A stretch of 64,000 nucleotides of DNA from Euglena gracilis (Eukaryota; Euglenida; Euglenophyceae; Euglenales), in the NCBI GenBank assembly GCA_039621445.1, contig CP154957.1:25334938-25398937 (forward strand), read 5' to 3'. The translations under genes were made by a program, and so were the position numbers. Below, piece after piece: positions 27,430-37,054 of this stretch. The notes under the pieces were generated by a model. The model was not told where the DNA came from. It worked only from the letters and a program-made list of their open reading frames with translations, and made no database searches. The first letter of the stretch is position 1; every line of letters starts with the position of its first letter.

Positions 27430-28381
27430 CTGCAGTTACGCCAAGGTTCGTTTGTGTAAATCTGCGATTGGAGCTGGTAGCCCATTTTGCAGCAATTTTT
27501 GTCTGTCTTCTTCCATTTCCGTCTAGCAACCGATTGGTTCCGGTCCTGCCATGTTTTCAGGAGCCGGAGAAGATCTGATACCGTGGGTCCTCCGGCTCAA
27601 GCGACGCCCGTCCCTGGTTCCAACACATGCAAAAAATGGCAGCAAAAAGTTGGCAATAAAATGTCCAAAAGCTGCGAAAAGCAGCAGAAACAGCCTGAAA
27701 AATGAGGCCAACAGGCATTTTTTTTCAGGGCGCCTGGAAAAAAAATTAAAGAACCTTTTAAAAACCTGAATTTTTTTGGCCAAAATGCCTCTAAAAACCT
27801 TAAAAAAAACCTTAAGAAACCTTACAAATTGGTCATGGAAAATTATTCGAATTTCGAGCAAAAAAAAGATCGCAAAACCTTGGCAAAAATGGCCAACTCC
27901 GAGGGGAAAATATGCGTTCTAGCGTCGCTGGAACACTGTCCACCACCCAAAACTCAAAAAAAAAAAGATTTGATTGATTTGATTGATGACCCGACGTTGG
28001 TTCGATGCCTGGATGGGTCTTTGACCGCCAATGGAAAATGGACACCTTAATCTTGAAGTTTTCAAAATGCCCCAAAACCTTAAAAAAAAACCCTGCAAAC
28101 GCCTTGAAAAACCTTTAATTTTTTGAATTATCGCCTTCAAAAAATAATGCCTGGTGGCCAACAGAGCCAAATGTTGATAAAAGTGGGTAAAAGTGGCCAA
28201 AAAATGTACAGCACCCAAAATTGGCCAAAAGTGGGTGAAAGTGGCCAAAAGTGGCCAAAAAGCACAATCAGTTTGCCCCTTTCCAGTGTTGAGTGGTTGG
28301 AAAAGGAGGAAAGCCCTAAAACCTAGGTAGTGGGGGACACTTGGGCAGGGGGGGGGGTGGCAGGGGCAGCAAGGAGTGCGG
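27430..28381. other. intron flank beside the LTR element
   Basis: No convincing exon. A-rich stretches (AAAAACCTTAAAAAAACC-like) and GGCCAAAA words. The 5-bp target duplication of the LTR element begins at its right edge. Confidence 0.5.
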
Positions 28382-28386
28382 TGCCC
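28382..28386 (+). other. target-site duplication, left (TGCCC)
   Basis: TGCCC directly before the left LTR; an identical TGCCC follows the right LTR at 44918. Five bases is the usual length for Ty3-type integrases. Confidence 0.85.
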
Positions 28387-28694
28387 TGTGTACCAGGCGT
28401 ATGCTTCTGTCCCCTTCCGTTGAGGAAGTTAGGATGGAAGCAGATCCTATTAGGATCTCCTAATGGGTGCCCCTTCTCTCTCCACAGGTGGTATTCTGTT
28501 TGTCTTTCCTTTTCTCCGGACCGGACTTGGTTATCCAGTCCGTCCTCCCTGCATTGCTCCGTGCTTTGCTTCTTGGGAAGTGGGAAAAGGGTTTTTACTG
28601 TTACTCTGATTTTCAGTTCCCAAGTAGGTGCGCCAAGGCGAAAGCGAAGGCTTTTGGGAATTGGGAAAGGGGAATTGGGAATCAGACGTACACT
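28387..28694 (+). repeat. left LTR, 308 bp
   Basis: Starts TGTGTACCAGG and ends GTACACT, so the ends are short inverted repeats (TGTGTAC/GTACACT). Identical over its whole length to 44610-44917 as far as I can read. Contains the perfect palindrome ATTAGGA-TC-TCCTAAT (28449-28464) and a pyrimidine-rich CTCTCTCCACAG resembling a 3' splice site. Confidence 0.9.
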
Positions 28695-28704
28695 TGGTAG
28701 CAGA
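28695..28704 (+). promoter_or_regulatory. primer-binding site (initiator Met-tRNA)
   Basis: TGGTAGCAGA stands immediately after the left LTR and is complementary to the ...TCTGCTACCA 3' end of animal-type initiator tRNA-Met, the usual primer for Ty3 elements. A second copy, in the context ACACTTGGTAGCAGATTGG, lies about 68 bases downstream near 28763-28772. Confidence 0.8.
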
Positions 28705-28974
28705 TTTGGTTACGATCCTACACATACTTCACAGAAAGAAAAGCTACCAGGTTTTACACTTGGTAGCAGATTGGTTCGATCCTACGCTGACTGGCAGCGG
28801 AGAGCCCCTGCACCGTTATTACACGGTCGCAGCGTCAGCTCCCGGCTTCTAGTCAACGTCTAAGCAGACGAGCAGGCTCCGGAAGGCTCTGTACGGTATT
28901 ACCCGTTACAGCCCCTCTGGTGCCAGCACAACTGCTTAGTTTTGTGGGTTTTTGCTGCTTTTGTCACCAGAAAG

Positions 28975-31900
28975 ATGCAAAGCACAGGCCCCAACCATCA
29001 ATTCAACTATGCCTTATTACAGGCATCATTGCAAGACATTGACCAAGAAACTGGGAATTGGAAGCTTTTATGTGAAAGTGCTTCCAGTTCCCACGCCGAT
29101 GAGGCACAATTGATTCAATTGTCAAGATTGCAACATTTGTCATCATTGACAGTGGTCGGCGATGAGCCCTCCACATCATTGGCTTCAGAGGTTAATGCGG
29201 CCTCTTCCGCACTCACCTTGCCACAACGGGGGTATTCGCCTCTGTCTGCGGCAACGGTGCAGCTGCGCACACCAGAGAGACCCGTGGTGATTCCGCCACC
29301 GGGCTTCTCTGGTGATGGTGGGTTGGAAACCCCGTGTTTCTTTCAACCACCACCCGTTCTTCCACCGGCAAGCCCTTACAGAGCTTTGCCACCACCACCC
29401 GATCTTGGGTGCTATCCCGCATTACCTTGGCAACCGGAGACTTGCCTAGTGGTACCAGAATTCTCTGGTACGTCCCAACCCGTGGATGGCTATGGGAAGG
29501 GCACTGGTGAGCTCCTTACTGCTGAGGATGTGCAGGATATCGTTGCTCGGCTTCCAGGGGATCACCCCCTTGTGAGGCAGTTCAACCATGTGCAACAATG
29601 CGTTGCAGATTGTGCAACCGCACTCAACAAAGTGCTCCAGTTTGATGAGGACAACCAAAAACATGTCTTCACCAAGCTGGAATACTGCTGGAATTCCTTG
29701 CAGGAAGTTGGCAAATATTGCCAGGGGAATTTCAGAAGTGCGAGTATTGACCTTGCAAACTTTCGGGAAACCTTTGACAGAATATGCCAACAGCTCCCGC
29801 AAAACTTCCGGCAAATTAGTGAATGCATGCATGAAGCAGAAACGCGGAATGACTCCAAGTTTCTGCACTTGCATGGCTCACTACAACAGTTATCGGGACA
29901 AATGGAGTCCTGTTCATCTGCGTTGTTGCATTTGCAACAACAGTTGCATGCACGAGATTCCTCGTCTGCAACATCCAGCAGTGGTGGATTTGTGTCTATG
30001 GACCATTTCACCACATTGTCCGCAACTTTCCATGAATCGCAACACCGCATTATGCAGTTGTGCGATGAAACGGAAACGTTTCGGCAATTCCAGTCACAAG
30101 CCAACGAGAATTTTGCTCCCCACACGTATGTGCGGCAGTTGGAGGAGCGACTTTCCCGTTTGGAGCAGAAAACCTGCTATTGTGACGCGAATCGGGTTGG
30201 ATTATCCAATCTGAGCGTGAAAGTCGCGGAAATGGCACAACGGCAGGATTCCCTGCAGTTGCAGTTGCAATCCGACATTGGCGGGATTAACTCGGCCATT
30301 GCGGGTTTGCAACAAAGCTATTCCGCACTTTCCCACCGAGTTCCGGACATTAGCGGTATTCAGACTGCTATTGGGGAACTCCAGACCCGGTATGCATCGG
30401 TGTCTACCAAAGTAACGGAAATGCAGTCTCTACCTGCAGGTTCCAGTTCTCGGATTACCGAGAACCCTGATTTCAAGGCATTTTATGACAAAATGCTCAC
30501 TAACAATCAGGAAACCTTGCAAGATTTCTGCAACAGCCTATTACGGCTTGAGGAATCGGTGAATCGGAATGCCCGATCCACGCAAAGTGAGATTACCAGG
30601 TTGGATGAGCGAATTTCCGCGTTGTTGGATAACCCACAACCTGGAAATTTGCCCATGGGTACCACAACCGTGTTGTCGGATAACCCTGCACCGGTTGCAC
30701 CCACCACCACACCAACCAAGGTGACATCACCTTTGCAGATTCTCTCAAATGCTGTAAAAGCATTAATGGGACAACTCCAATTATTGGATAAGTCTCACGG
30801 GAAACTTGTCCAAGATGTTACCGGAATTTCCGAAAGGATTCCGCACTTGGATGACTTTTCCCGTTACCGCAAGCGTATTCGCGCTTTGGAGGATGAAGTT
30901 GACCGTATTTGCGGCCAACTCCAACTCGTTGAGCATTTGGAGCAAAGTGTGCATGACTTGTCTGTGGGTTTGGATAATGTGTCCAACCAGCGGGTTTCAC
31001 ACCGCAATTCGGCAGTATGCATTGCAGAAGATGTCCCCACGGCTCCAGATTCGCGTTTCCACAACCCGAATCTGGGTGCACATGCACCACCACCACCCGT
31101 GTCCCGAGTGTCACAATCCGCGATTCCGCGAATTGTGCCACCATTGGCCTTGCCTACAACTCAAAACCAGTTTTCGGATGAATTTCCCATTACGGGAACC
31201 GAATTTTCGGAAAACACGGCGATTCCGCCAAGTCTCCAACAAGAAATCCATCATTCCATGCTTGTGCGTGGAATGAGCCAAACCCGTACACCGGGAGTGG
31301 GTCACATGTTGCATGCGCGACATACCCCCACACCGGAGTGTCCCCCTATTACGGGTGACCAACAGGGTTTGCGACCGGATTTCCGGTACCAGGATTCACC
31401 TTCACCAGAAATTTCGCGATTCCGACAAGAATCCGGAAATGATACGCTTGGTGCTCGAGCGTACCCGGGCCCGAATCCACGGAATACCACCGAGGGCCAA
31501 CGGGTTTTTCAGAAAGACTTCAAGGGCACCATCGCAATCGCGAATAAGGTGAAACCCCAATGGGACGGTGATCCAACCACATGGAGACAGTTTTTCCGGG
31601 ACTGGGAGTACTACTGGGCATTGAAAGGGCCAACCCAGGACACAAACCCGGAGGTGATCAAGATGGAATTCATCGATTGCCTCCCTAGGGATGAGAAGGA
31701 GCGCGCGCGACAACTCGTCATTCGCTACCGCGTTTCCTTTGATGACCTGGTGGAGCAATACGCTTCCACCAGTTCAAGTTTGGTCGCTAGGATTACCCTG
31801 GAGACCAAGTGGCGGCAATGCGCCCCACCCGATCGCAAATGGAAGTCCATTGACCTTTGGTATGCCAAATGGTTAGGACTTGCTGCTGAAGTGGATGAAC

Positions 31901-32949
31901 TCAGTGAAAAGCAAATGCGCGAACAGTTTGACGCTGTTCTCATGCATTTCACGCCTAGCCTCATCAAGGATATCCATCGTGAGGAGTTGGCGGGTAATGC
32001 AATGACTCTTGACCAACGCTGGAATTATGTTTCCAAGCAATTGAAGCTATCACAGCTTCTTGGTCAGATTCAATCCGCGTATACCGCACACCCAACCGCT
32101 GGATTACCGGCTGGTTCGGTGAACGCATTGCAAAAATCACCGGTTTCACCCACTTCACCCACCACGGGATCGAAAACGCGATACCCGCGTTCTTCGGACC
32201 AAGCCACGGATAAAGTGTGCTTTTTGTGCAACAAATCGGGACATATGTCTCGGGAATGTCCTAATCCTGAAGCGCGTAAGCGTATTCAGAGTCCGCGAGG
32301 CTCGACCTCATCACGAGGTTCGGGTTCCTCCGCGTTTTCACGCCAATCGGGCAATTCACGGTCATCGGGTCCCCGTTCCGGTGGTATTAGCCCCCGGATC
32401 CCGTTCCGCGATGAGCGGAAACACGGTACCCCTCGGGGTAGGTCACCCGGTGCCCCGGCCAAGAAGCGTGATTCTCATCGCGAGACATCGCGATCGCGTT
32501 CGCGAAGCGGATCATCTTCTTCGCGATCGTCATCGGGAAAACCCCGATACACCGGTCATGGTCGACGGGATATCCGGTCACCACGACGGTTTGACGGGAA
32601 ATCGGGAAACCGATCCCCCCGTTACCAAGAATCGCGACCCAAATCTCGGTGTTCGCTTTGTGGATCGAGTGATCACCACTCATCCAAATGTCCGCGTTCT
32701 CGTTCTCCCCGCCCTGGCCAACGTCATCGCGGTATGAATCGCGGTGACAAGGGTCACTCCTCCAACCGCCATAAAGTCGGTTTCAAGATATCTTGTTTGG
32801 AGGATGACACCCCGGCTTCGGGCAGGGAGGGGGATGAGACCACGGATACCGATTTCGACGAGGCCCGCATGGCGGTGCGCACGTTGAAATCCGTTTATAC
32901 CTCTAAAAGGCCCATAGCCGGCTATTCGGCCGGTTCGGACCTGGAGTAG
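28975..32949 (+). CDS. gag: gag polyprotein, 1,324 codons
   Basis: Structural protein that packages element RNA in cytoplasmic particles. ATG at 28975 (MQSTGPNHQF) is the first Met of the open frame. Residues 1-200 are low-complexity with Pro-rich stretches, and about 200-750 are predicted helical and coiled-coil-like with many Gln and Leu. The retrotransposon gag core starts near residue 863 (WDGDPTTWRQFFRDWEYYW). A CCHC knuckle CFLCNKSGHMSREC lies near 1082, then an Arg/Ser-rich tail and a second knuckle CSLCGSSDHHSSKC near 1226. Most Ty3-type gags are 300-500 residues, so the long N-terminal coiled region is unusual. The frame ends in UAG at 32947 but stays open beyond it. Confidence 0.9.
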   Translation: MQSTGPNHQFNYALLQASLQDIDQETGNWKLLCESASSSHADEAQLIQLSRLQHLSSLTVVGDEPSTSLASEVNAASSALTLPQRGYSPLSAATVQLRTPERPVVIPPPGFSGDGGLETPCFFQPPPVLPPASPYRALPPPPDLGCYPALPWQPETCLVVPEFSGTSQPVDGYGKGTGELLTAEDVQDIVARLPGDHPLVRQFNHVQQCVADCATALNKVLQFDEDNQKHVFTKLEYCWNSLQEVGKYCQGNFRSASIDLANFRETFDRICQQLPQNFRQISECMHEAETRNDSKFLHLHGSLQQLSGQMESCSSALLHLQQQLHARDSSSATSSSGGFVSMDHFTTLSATFHESQHRIMQLCDETETFRQFQSQANENFAPHTYVRQLEERLSRLEQKTCYCDANRVGLSNLSVKVAEMAQRQDSLQLQLQSDIGGINSAIAGLQQSYSALSHRVPDISGIQTAIGELQTRYASVSTKVTEMQSLPAGSSSRITENPDFKAFYDKMLTNNQETLQDFCNSLLRLEESVNRNARSTQSEITRLDERISALLDNPQPGNLPMGTTTVLSDNPAPVAPTTTPTKVTSPLQILSNAVKALMGQLQLLDKSHGKLVQDVTGISERIPHLDDFSRYRKRIRALEDEVDRICGQLQLVEHLEQSVHDLSVGLDNVSNQRVSHRNSAVCIAEDVPTAPDSRFHNPNLGAHAPPPPVSRVSQSAIPRIVPPLALPTTQNQFSDEFPITGTEFSENTAIPPSLQQEIHHSMLVRGMSQTRTPGVGHMLHARHTPTPECPPITGDQQGLRPDFRYQDSPSPEISRFRQESGNDTLGARAYPGPNPRNTTEGQRVFQKDFKGTIAIANKVKPQWDGDPTTWRQFFRDWEYYWALKGPTQDTNPEVIKMEFIDCLPRDEKERARQLVIRYRVSFDDLVEQYASTSSSLVARITLETKWRQCAPPDRKWKSIDLWYAKWLGLAAEVDELSEKQMREQFDAVLMHFTPSLIKDIHREELAGNAMTLDQRWNYVSKQLKLSQLLGQIQSAYTAHPTAGLPAGSVNALQKSPVSPTSPTTGSKTRYPRSSDQATDKVCFLCNKSGHMSRECPNPEARKRIQSPRGSTSSRGSGSSAFSRQSGNSRSSGPRSGGISPRIPFRDERKHGTPRGRSPGAPAKKRDSHRETSRSRSRSGSSSSRSSSGKPRYTGHGRRDIRSPRRFDGKSGNRSPRYQESRPKSRCSLCGSSDHHSSKCPRSRSPRPGQRHRGMNRGDKGHSSNRHKVGFKISCLEDDTPASGREGDETTDTDFDEARMAVRTLKSVYTSKRPIAGYSAGSDLE

Positions 32950-32985
32950 GGGAGCCCGAGGTCCGAGGGCACGGACCTCTGGGCT
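32947..32985 (+). promoter_or_regulatory. UAG with downstream stem-loop, likely read-through signal
   Basis: UAG (32947-32949), a GGG spacer, then AGCCCGAGGTCCG (32953-32965), loop AGGGCA, and CGGACCTC-T-GGGCT (32972-32985). The arms pair over 13 bp with one bulged T. The frame after UAG is the pol frame. Gammaretroviruses use a UAG plus downstream structure in the same position to make gag-pol; function here is inference. Confidence 0.7.
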
Positions 32986-35900
32986 GATGAACAGATGGAG
33001 GTAGGACCTGATCAACCCTGCCCCCCCTGCCCATCTGCCTTCCTGGTCGGTACCCGGAAAATTTTCGGGTCCCCCACCCCCCACTCCAACTTTCCGCTCG
33101 GAATGTTGTGCAAAGTAGGAAAGGGTTCATGGGAAAGCTGGCAAGAAAACGTATTTTCGCCAGACCCTTCACTTTGCTTACCCCCCATGGAACTTTTGGT
33201 CCAAGCGGAAATCAAAATCCAAAATTTTTGTGCAAAAGTCAAAATTCTCATTGACACTGGTTGTCGCATTGCACTACTTTTTCGGTTCGGGTTGATACCA
33301 ACCCCCCTCTTGGTGCAAGCCAAGAAGCCGATCAAAATTACGACGGCTGACAACACCCCCATGTGCGGTGGTGACTTGGGATGCTTTTTGGACATAGTCC
33401 TACCCCTCATCCCCAAGCACCACTCACACCCCCCCCAACCGCAAAATTTTCCGGATACCTGGGGATACGAATCCGGAATCCATGGTTCTGACGTAATTCT
33501 GGGATACCCCTTTTTACGTCAGCACCGGCTGGTAGTGGATTGCCACTCCCACGGTTTGCGCACATCACCATTCTCTTCATTGCCCCCCAAACCTTCATCA
33601 CCCGTGGCGTCAACCGCGACAGCCACCAATTTTTCCACACCGTTTTCGAAAACTTTTACCCCGTTACCAACCACACCAACCAACGTTTTCCACACCGGGT
33701 GTACCGAGAAAGTTCACCCCCTGCCCATTGACACACCAACTTCCGTTCCCCATGAGGCAGGGCAAGCGAGTAGCGGTACCCCCCTCGTTCCACTGGGTTA
33801 CAAGACGAAAGCCCAAAGGCCTGAAGTGATCACGGTGTCGAGTAGTCGCCCAGCTGCACTAATACCACCCCGTTTTCCACCAGATGTATCGCTTTCAGAT
33901 ACATCTGTACACCCCCCAGCAGCTACAAAAGCGCATCCCAACTTTTACACACACCCCCACCAGACCAACATGCGCGACCAGGACCACTACTCCGACACTT
34001 CCTTCCAATGTGTGCACTGTAGGAGAATTTCCGCCCAGCCAGATTTCGATTGTGGATGTCTAGTCCAAACACCAACACTAATCCCGATTTCGCGTAACCA
34101 TACACTTGGTTGCGGATCGCAATGCGCGACCGTACATCAAGTGCTCCAACAACGAGGTATTGCCTTGTTGTTTGGGACCGCGAAATCCGTGTCACACACC
34201 TCCCCCACCTCCATCTGGCATGATATGGACTGGGTATGCACCCATCCAACCCATCAACCCTTGGGAATGCCCCTTGGGAGTGTGGATGACACACCCTTGA
34301 CCTATGTTTGCGGATCCCTGAATTGCGTTACCGCTCTTCAACCCGCGAACCAGGTCGACACCTACGCGATGCGCGTATGGAACGCATTTAATTTTGGTCA
34401 ATACCGTATTTTGGAGGAATGGTTCTCCAAAATCGCGGCTTTGGCTGATTCCTTCGATTTGTCGTTGGAAATTGATGCGTTCTCATCAAAAGCGCATGCG
34501 CGCTTGTCGCGATATTGGTCGCGACATACCAACGCATTTCTTAAATTTTGGGGTGATACGGTGCTATGGATGCACCCTCCCCCAAAACTTATCCCGGATG
34601 TGGTGGAGAAAATCCTCCGCGATGAAGCGCGAGGAGCTCTCCTCATACCGGTCAATCCGAATGCGGATTGGTTTCACCAACTATCCCATGTGTGTTTTCA
34701 TTGGTGGGATTTACCCGCTGATGTACCACTATTTGAGGATTTTTGTGGTATATTATTACCACCTGTTAAAGAAATCATTTTTCGCGTTTGTTTCTTCGAC
34801 GCATTCGGAATATCCGATTTGCGTGTGCCAAGATACCTTGGTACCAATGGGGATGCCACACCCTCAACGCAGATTTCTGCGGTCATTGAGAGTGCGGACC
34901 AACATCCCAAGTCTGCTGACTATTGTTCGCAAATTGCTCGCGAATTTCATGGTGTACTGGATAATCCAGTTTATGCCTGCGACATCGACCCCGCGATTCG
35001 CGGTCCGTTCGGTGTTTGCAAAATCGAGCTCAAGGATGGCGCTAAACCTATGCACCGGAAATTCTTCCGTTGCTCGGGTGAACGCGAACAGGCTCTCAAC
35101 GAGATGATTGAGAAGCTCATCCAGCGGAAGTGGATTATCCCTTCCAAGAGCGAGTGGACATCACAAGCTTTTGTGGTGCCCAAACCCGCTGACCAGTCTG
35201 GTCAGAAGAAGTGGAGACTGGTGCTGGATTACAGGTACCTGAACTCCCAAACGAAGGATGACCCCTTCCCGTTACCGCTGATCGAGGATTTGATCACAAA
35301 ACAATCGGATAACCGGTTGTGGTCAATCTTTGATCTGGAAGACGGTTTCCATCAGATGCATTTGCATCCTGATTCGCAACCGTACACGGCATTCGTGACA
35401 TCCAAGGGTGTGTACCAATGGACGGTACTCCCCATGGGTGTTAAGAATGGCCCAGCCATGTTTCAACGCATGATCCAGTGGGTTTTGCGCGATTTACCGT
35501 TTGCTCTGGTGTACATCGATGATGTACTGGTGGGAACCCAACCGCCATCCGCGAAATCGGGCGAGGATATCCTCGACCCGCATTATCGCGATGTGCGCGC
35601 GGTATTATCCGCGTTCCAAAAGCATGTGCTTTTTGTGAAGGGTTCCAAAATGCACCTGTTTCGCAAAATTATTAAGTTTTGCGGACACATCCTGAGCAAC
35701 GGGCAGCGTAAAGCCGCACCCAGTAAGATGGAGGCCATTAAGAAATGGACTCCTGAGGTCATTAAGACCTTAACGCATTTAAAGGGATTTTTGGGATTAG
35801 CCCAATACTACGCGATTTACATGAAAGATTTCGCGAAAATCGCGGTACCCCTAACCCGACAACTCAAAAATCGGACACCCGATAACGCAAAAGTCATTTG

Positions 35901-36651
35901 GGATGACCAAATGCGCGAGGCCTTGAATAAAATCAAGGACTTGCTCCTCGAGAACGTGGTTCTCGATATCGCGGATCCATACAAACCGTATGTCCTGGAG
36001 GTCGACAGCAGCGATTACGCTGTTGGCGGGGTTCTTAGCCAGCATAATGCGGCGAATGAACTCCGACCTGTGGCTTTCTTCAGCAGGAAGCTACAGGGCG
36101 ACAACGGGAAAGGACAGGTTAAATGGAGCATTCGCGAAAAGGAGACATATGCCATTGTGCTAATTCTCCAGAAGTTCCGCAGCTGGATAGCCAGCAGCTT
36201 GGTCCAGATACTAGTGTTGACGGATCATGAGAGCCTTCAACACTGGTATACCGAGGACCTGAACAAGGCCATGTCATCAGTTGGCAGAAGATGCCGATGG
36301 CATGAGTTCTTGAGCCAGTTTAACCTGGTGGTAGTTTATACCCCAGGTCATACGCAAAAAGTTGCGGATCCTCTCAGCCGAGCCCCCTGGTATTATCCTG
36401 GGAACCCGGATGAGGGTGATGCGACTTTTCATGGCAGCCATGAGGCTGACCAGTTCGCACGTCGATCCGACGCTGCGGACAACATGCTCGATTCACTACC
36501 GGTTTCCCGGGTGTATCGCAGCATCGCCATTTCACCATTGCGTGGAAGGCGCCGGCGTGGACGCACTGCCGGACCCCGTCGCATTACGCGTACGGAAACT
36601 CCTACCCCCCTATTTTTCCGCGAATGGGATTATTCGCGTGACCCTATATAG
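32950..36651 (+). CDS. pol: pol: protease, reverse transcriptase, RNase H
   Basis: Continues the gag frame after the UAG; the first Met is at 32995. The aspartic protease has VKILIDTGC (active-site DTG near residue 87 from that Met), a flap-like TADNTP and DVILGYPFLRQH. A linker with many Pro/Thr follows. RT has KKWRLVLDYRYLNSQT, FDLEDGFHQMHL, LPMGVKNGPAMFQ and the catalytic YIDD at about 35514. RNase H has VLEVDSSDYAVGGVL, IREKETYAIV, VLTDHESLQHW and a final VADPLSRAP. The frame runs on about 80 codons past RNase H in an Arg-rich stretch, while the homologous protein shifts to the +1 frame near 36500-36540. Confidence 0.9.
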   Translation, partial: GSPRSEGTDLWADEQMEVGPDQPCPPCPSAFLVGTRKIFGSPTPHSNFPLGMLCKVGKGSWESWQENVFSPDPSLCLPPMELLVQAEIKIQNFCAKVKILIDTGCRIALLFRFGLIPTPLLVQAKKPIKITTADNTPMCGGDLGCFLDIVLPLIPKHHSHPPQPQNFPDTWGYESGIHGSDVILGYPFLRQHRLVVDCHSHGLRTSPFSSLPPKPSSPVASTATATNFSTPFSKTFTPLPTTPTNVFHTGCTEKVHPLPIDTPTSVPHEAGQASSGTPLVPLGYKTKAQRPEVITVSSSRPAALIPPRFPPDVSLSDTSVHPPAATKAHPNFYTHPHQTNMRDQDHYSDTSFQCVHCRRISAQPDFDCGCLVQTPTLIPISRNHTLGCGSQCATVHQVLQQRGIALLFGTAKSVSHTSPTSIWHDMDWVCTHPTHQPLGMPLGSVDDTPLTYVCGSLNCVTALQPANQVDTYAMRVWNAFNFGQYRILEEWFSKIAALADSFDLSLEIDAFSSKAHARLSRYWSRHTNAFLKFWGDTVLWMHPPPKLIPDVVEKILRDEARGALLIPVNPNADWFHQLSHVCFHWWDLPADVPLFEDFCGILLPPVKEIIFRVCFFDAFGISDLRVPRYLGTNGDATPSTQISAVIESADQHPKSADYCSQIAREFHGVLDNPVYACDIDPAIRGPFGVCKIELKDGAKPMHRKFFRCSGEREQALNEMIEKLIQRKWIIPSKSEWTSQAFVVPKPADQSGQKKWRLVLDYRYLNSQTKDDPFPLPLIEDLITKQSDNRLWSIFDLEDGFHQMHLHPDSQPYTAFVTSKGVYQWTVLPMGVKNGPAMFQRMIQWVLRDLPFALVYIDDVLVGTQPPSAKSGEDILDPHYRDVRAVLSAFQKHVLFVKGSKMHLFRKIIKFCGHILSNGQRKAAPSKMEAIKKWTPEVIKTLTHLKGFLGLAQYYAIYMKDFAKIAVPLTRQLKNRTPDNAKVIWDDQMREALNKIKDLLLENVVLDIADPYKPYVLEVDSSDYAVGGVLSQHNAANELRPVAFFSRKLQGDNGKGQVKWSIREKETYAIVLILQKFRSWIASSLVQILVLTDHESLQHWYTEDLNKAMSSVGRRCRWHEFLSQFNLVVVYTPGHTQKVADPLSRAPWYYPGNPDEGDATFHGSHEADQFARRSDAADNMLDSLPVSRVYRSIAISPLRGRRRRGRTAGPRRITRTETPTPLFFREWDYSRDPI

Positions 36652-37054
36652 TACCATTGTGAATAGACTTCGTAATGGTGAATCCATAGAGAATTACTCT
36701 CTATCACCATTGCGGCTTATTTTCCGGAATGATTCTGGTTATAAATATTGTATACCCCAAGACCTGGTTGATGATGTGATTTTGAGCTATCACAACCATG
36801 GTCACCCTGGGGCCCCCAAACTTCTTTCACTAGTGGGTCGCAGATATTGCACAACCCTGAGTGAAAAAGAATTATATTCGCGCTGTTTGCGAATTTCGCA
36901 ACGGTGCCAAATTTGTCAGGCTGTGAAACCGCGCAGAGGTACCCCCCCTGGTACGATGGACTTTTTCCCCGTACCACCTGACATTTTTACGTCCCTCTGC
37001 ATGGATTTTCTCGAACTTGAACCTTGCAAAGGATCAGATGACAAAATTTACGAT
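36542..37054 (+). CDS. integrase N-terminal part (+1 frame)
   Basis: Frame +1 to pol: [39 protein letters not shown], then the zinc-binding module with YHNHGHPGA and CQICQAVK, and the first catalytic Asp in [10 protein letters not shown]. At GTTTTTTG (about 37055) the homologous reading moves by one base into the next frame. The ORF itself extends to 37201 without further homology. Confidence 0.75.

Noticed and set aside
28695-28704. tRNA gene 3' end
   Set aside because: Only the ten bases complementary to the tRNA end are present, directly after an LTR: it is a primer-binding site.
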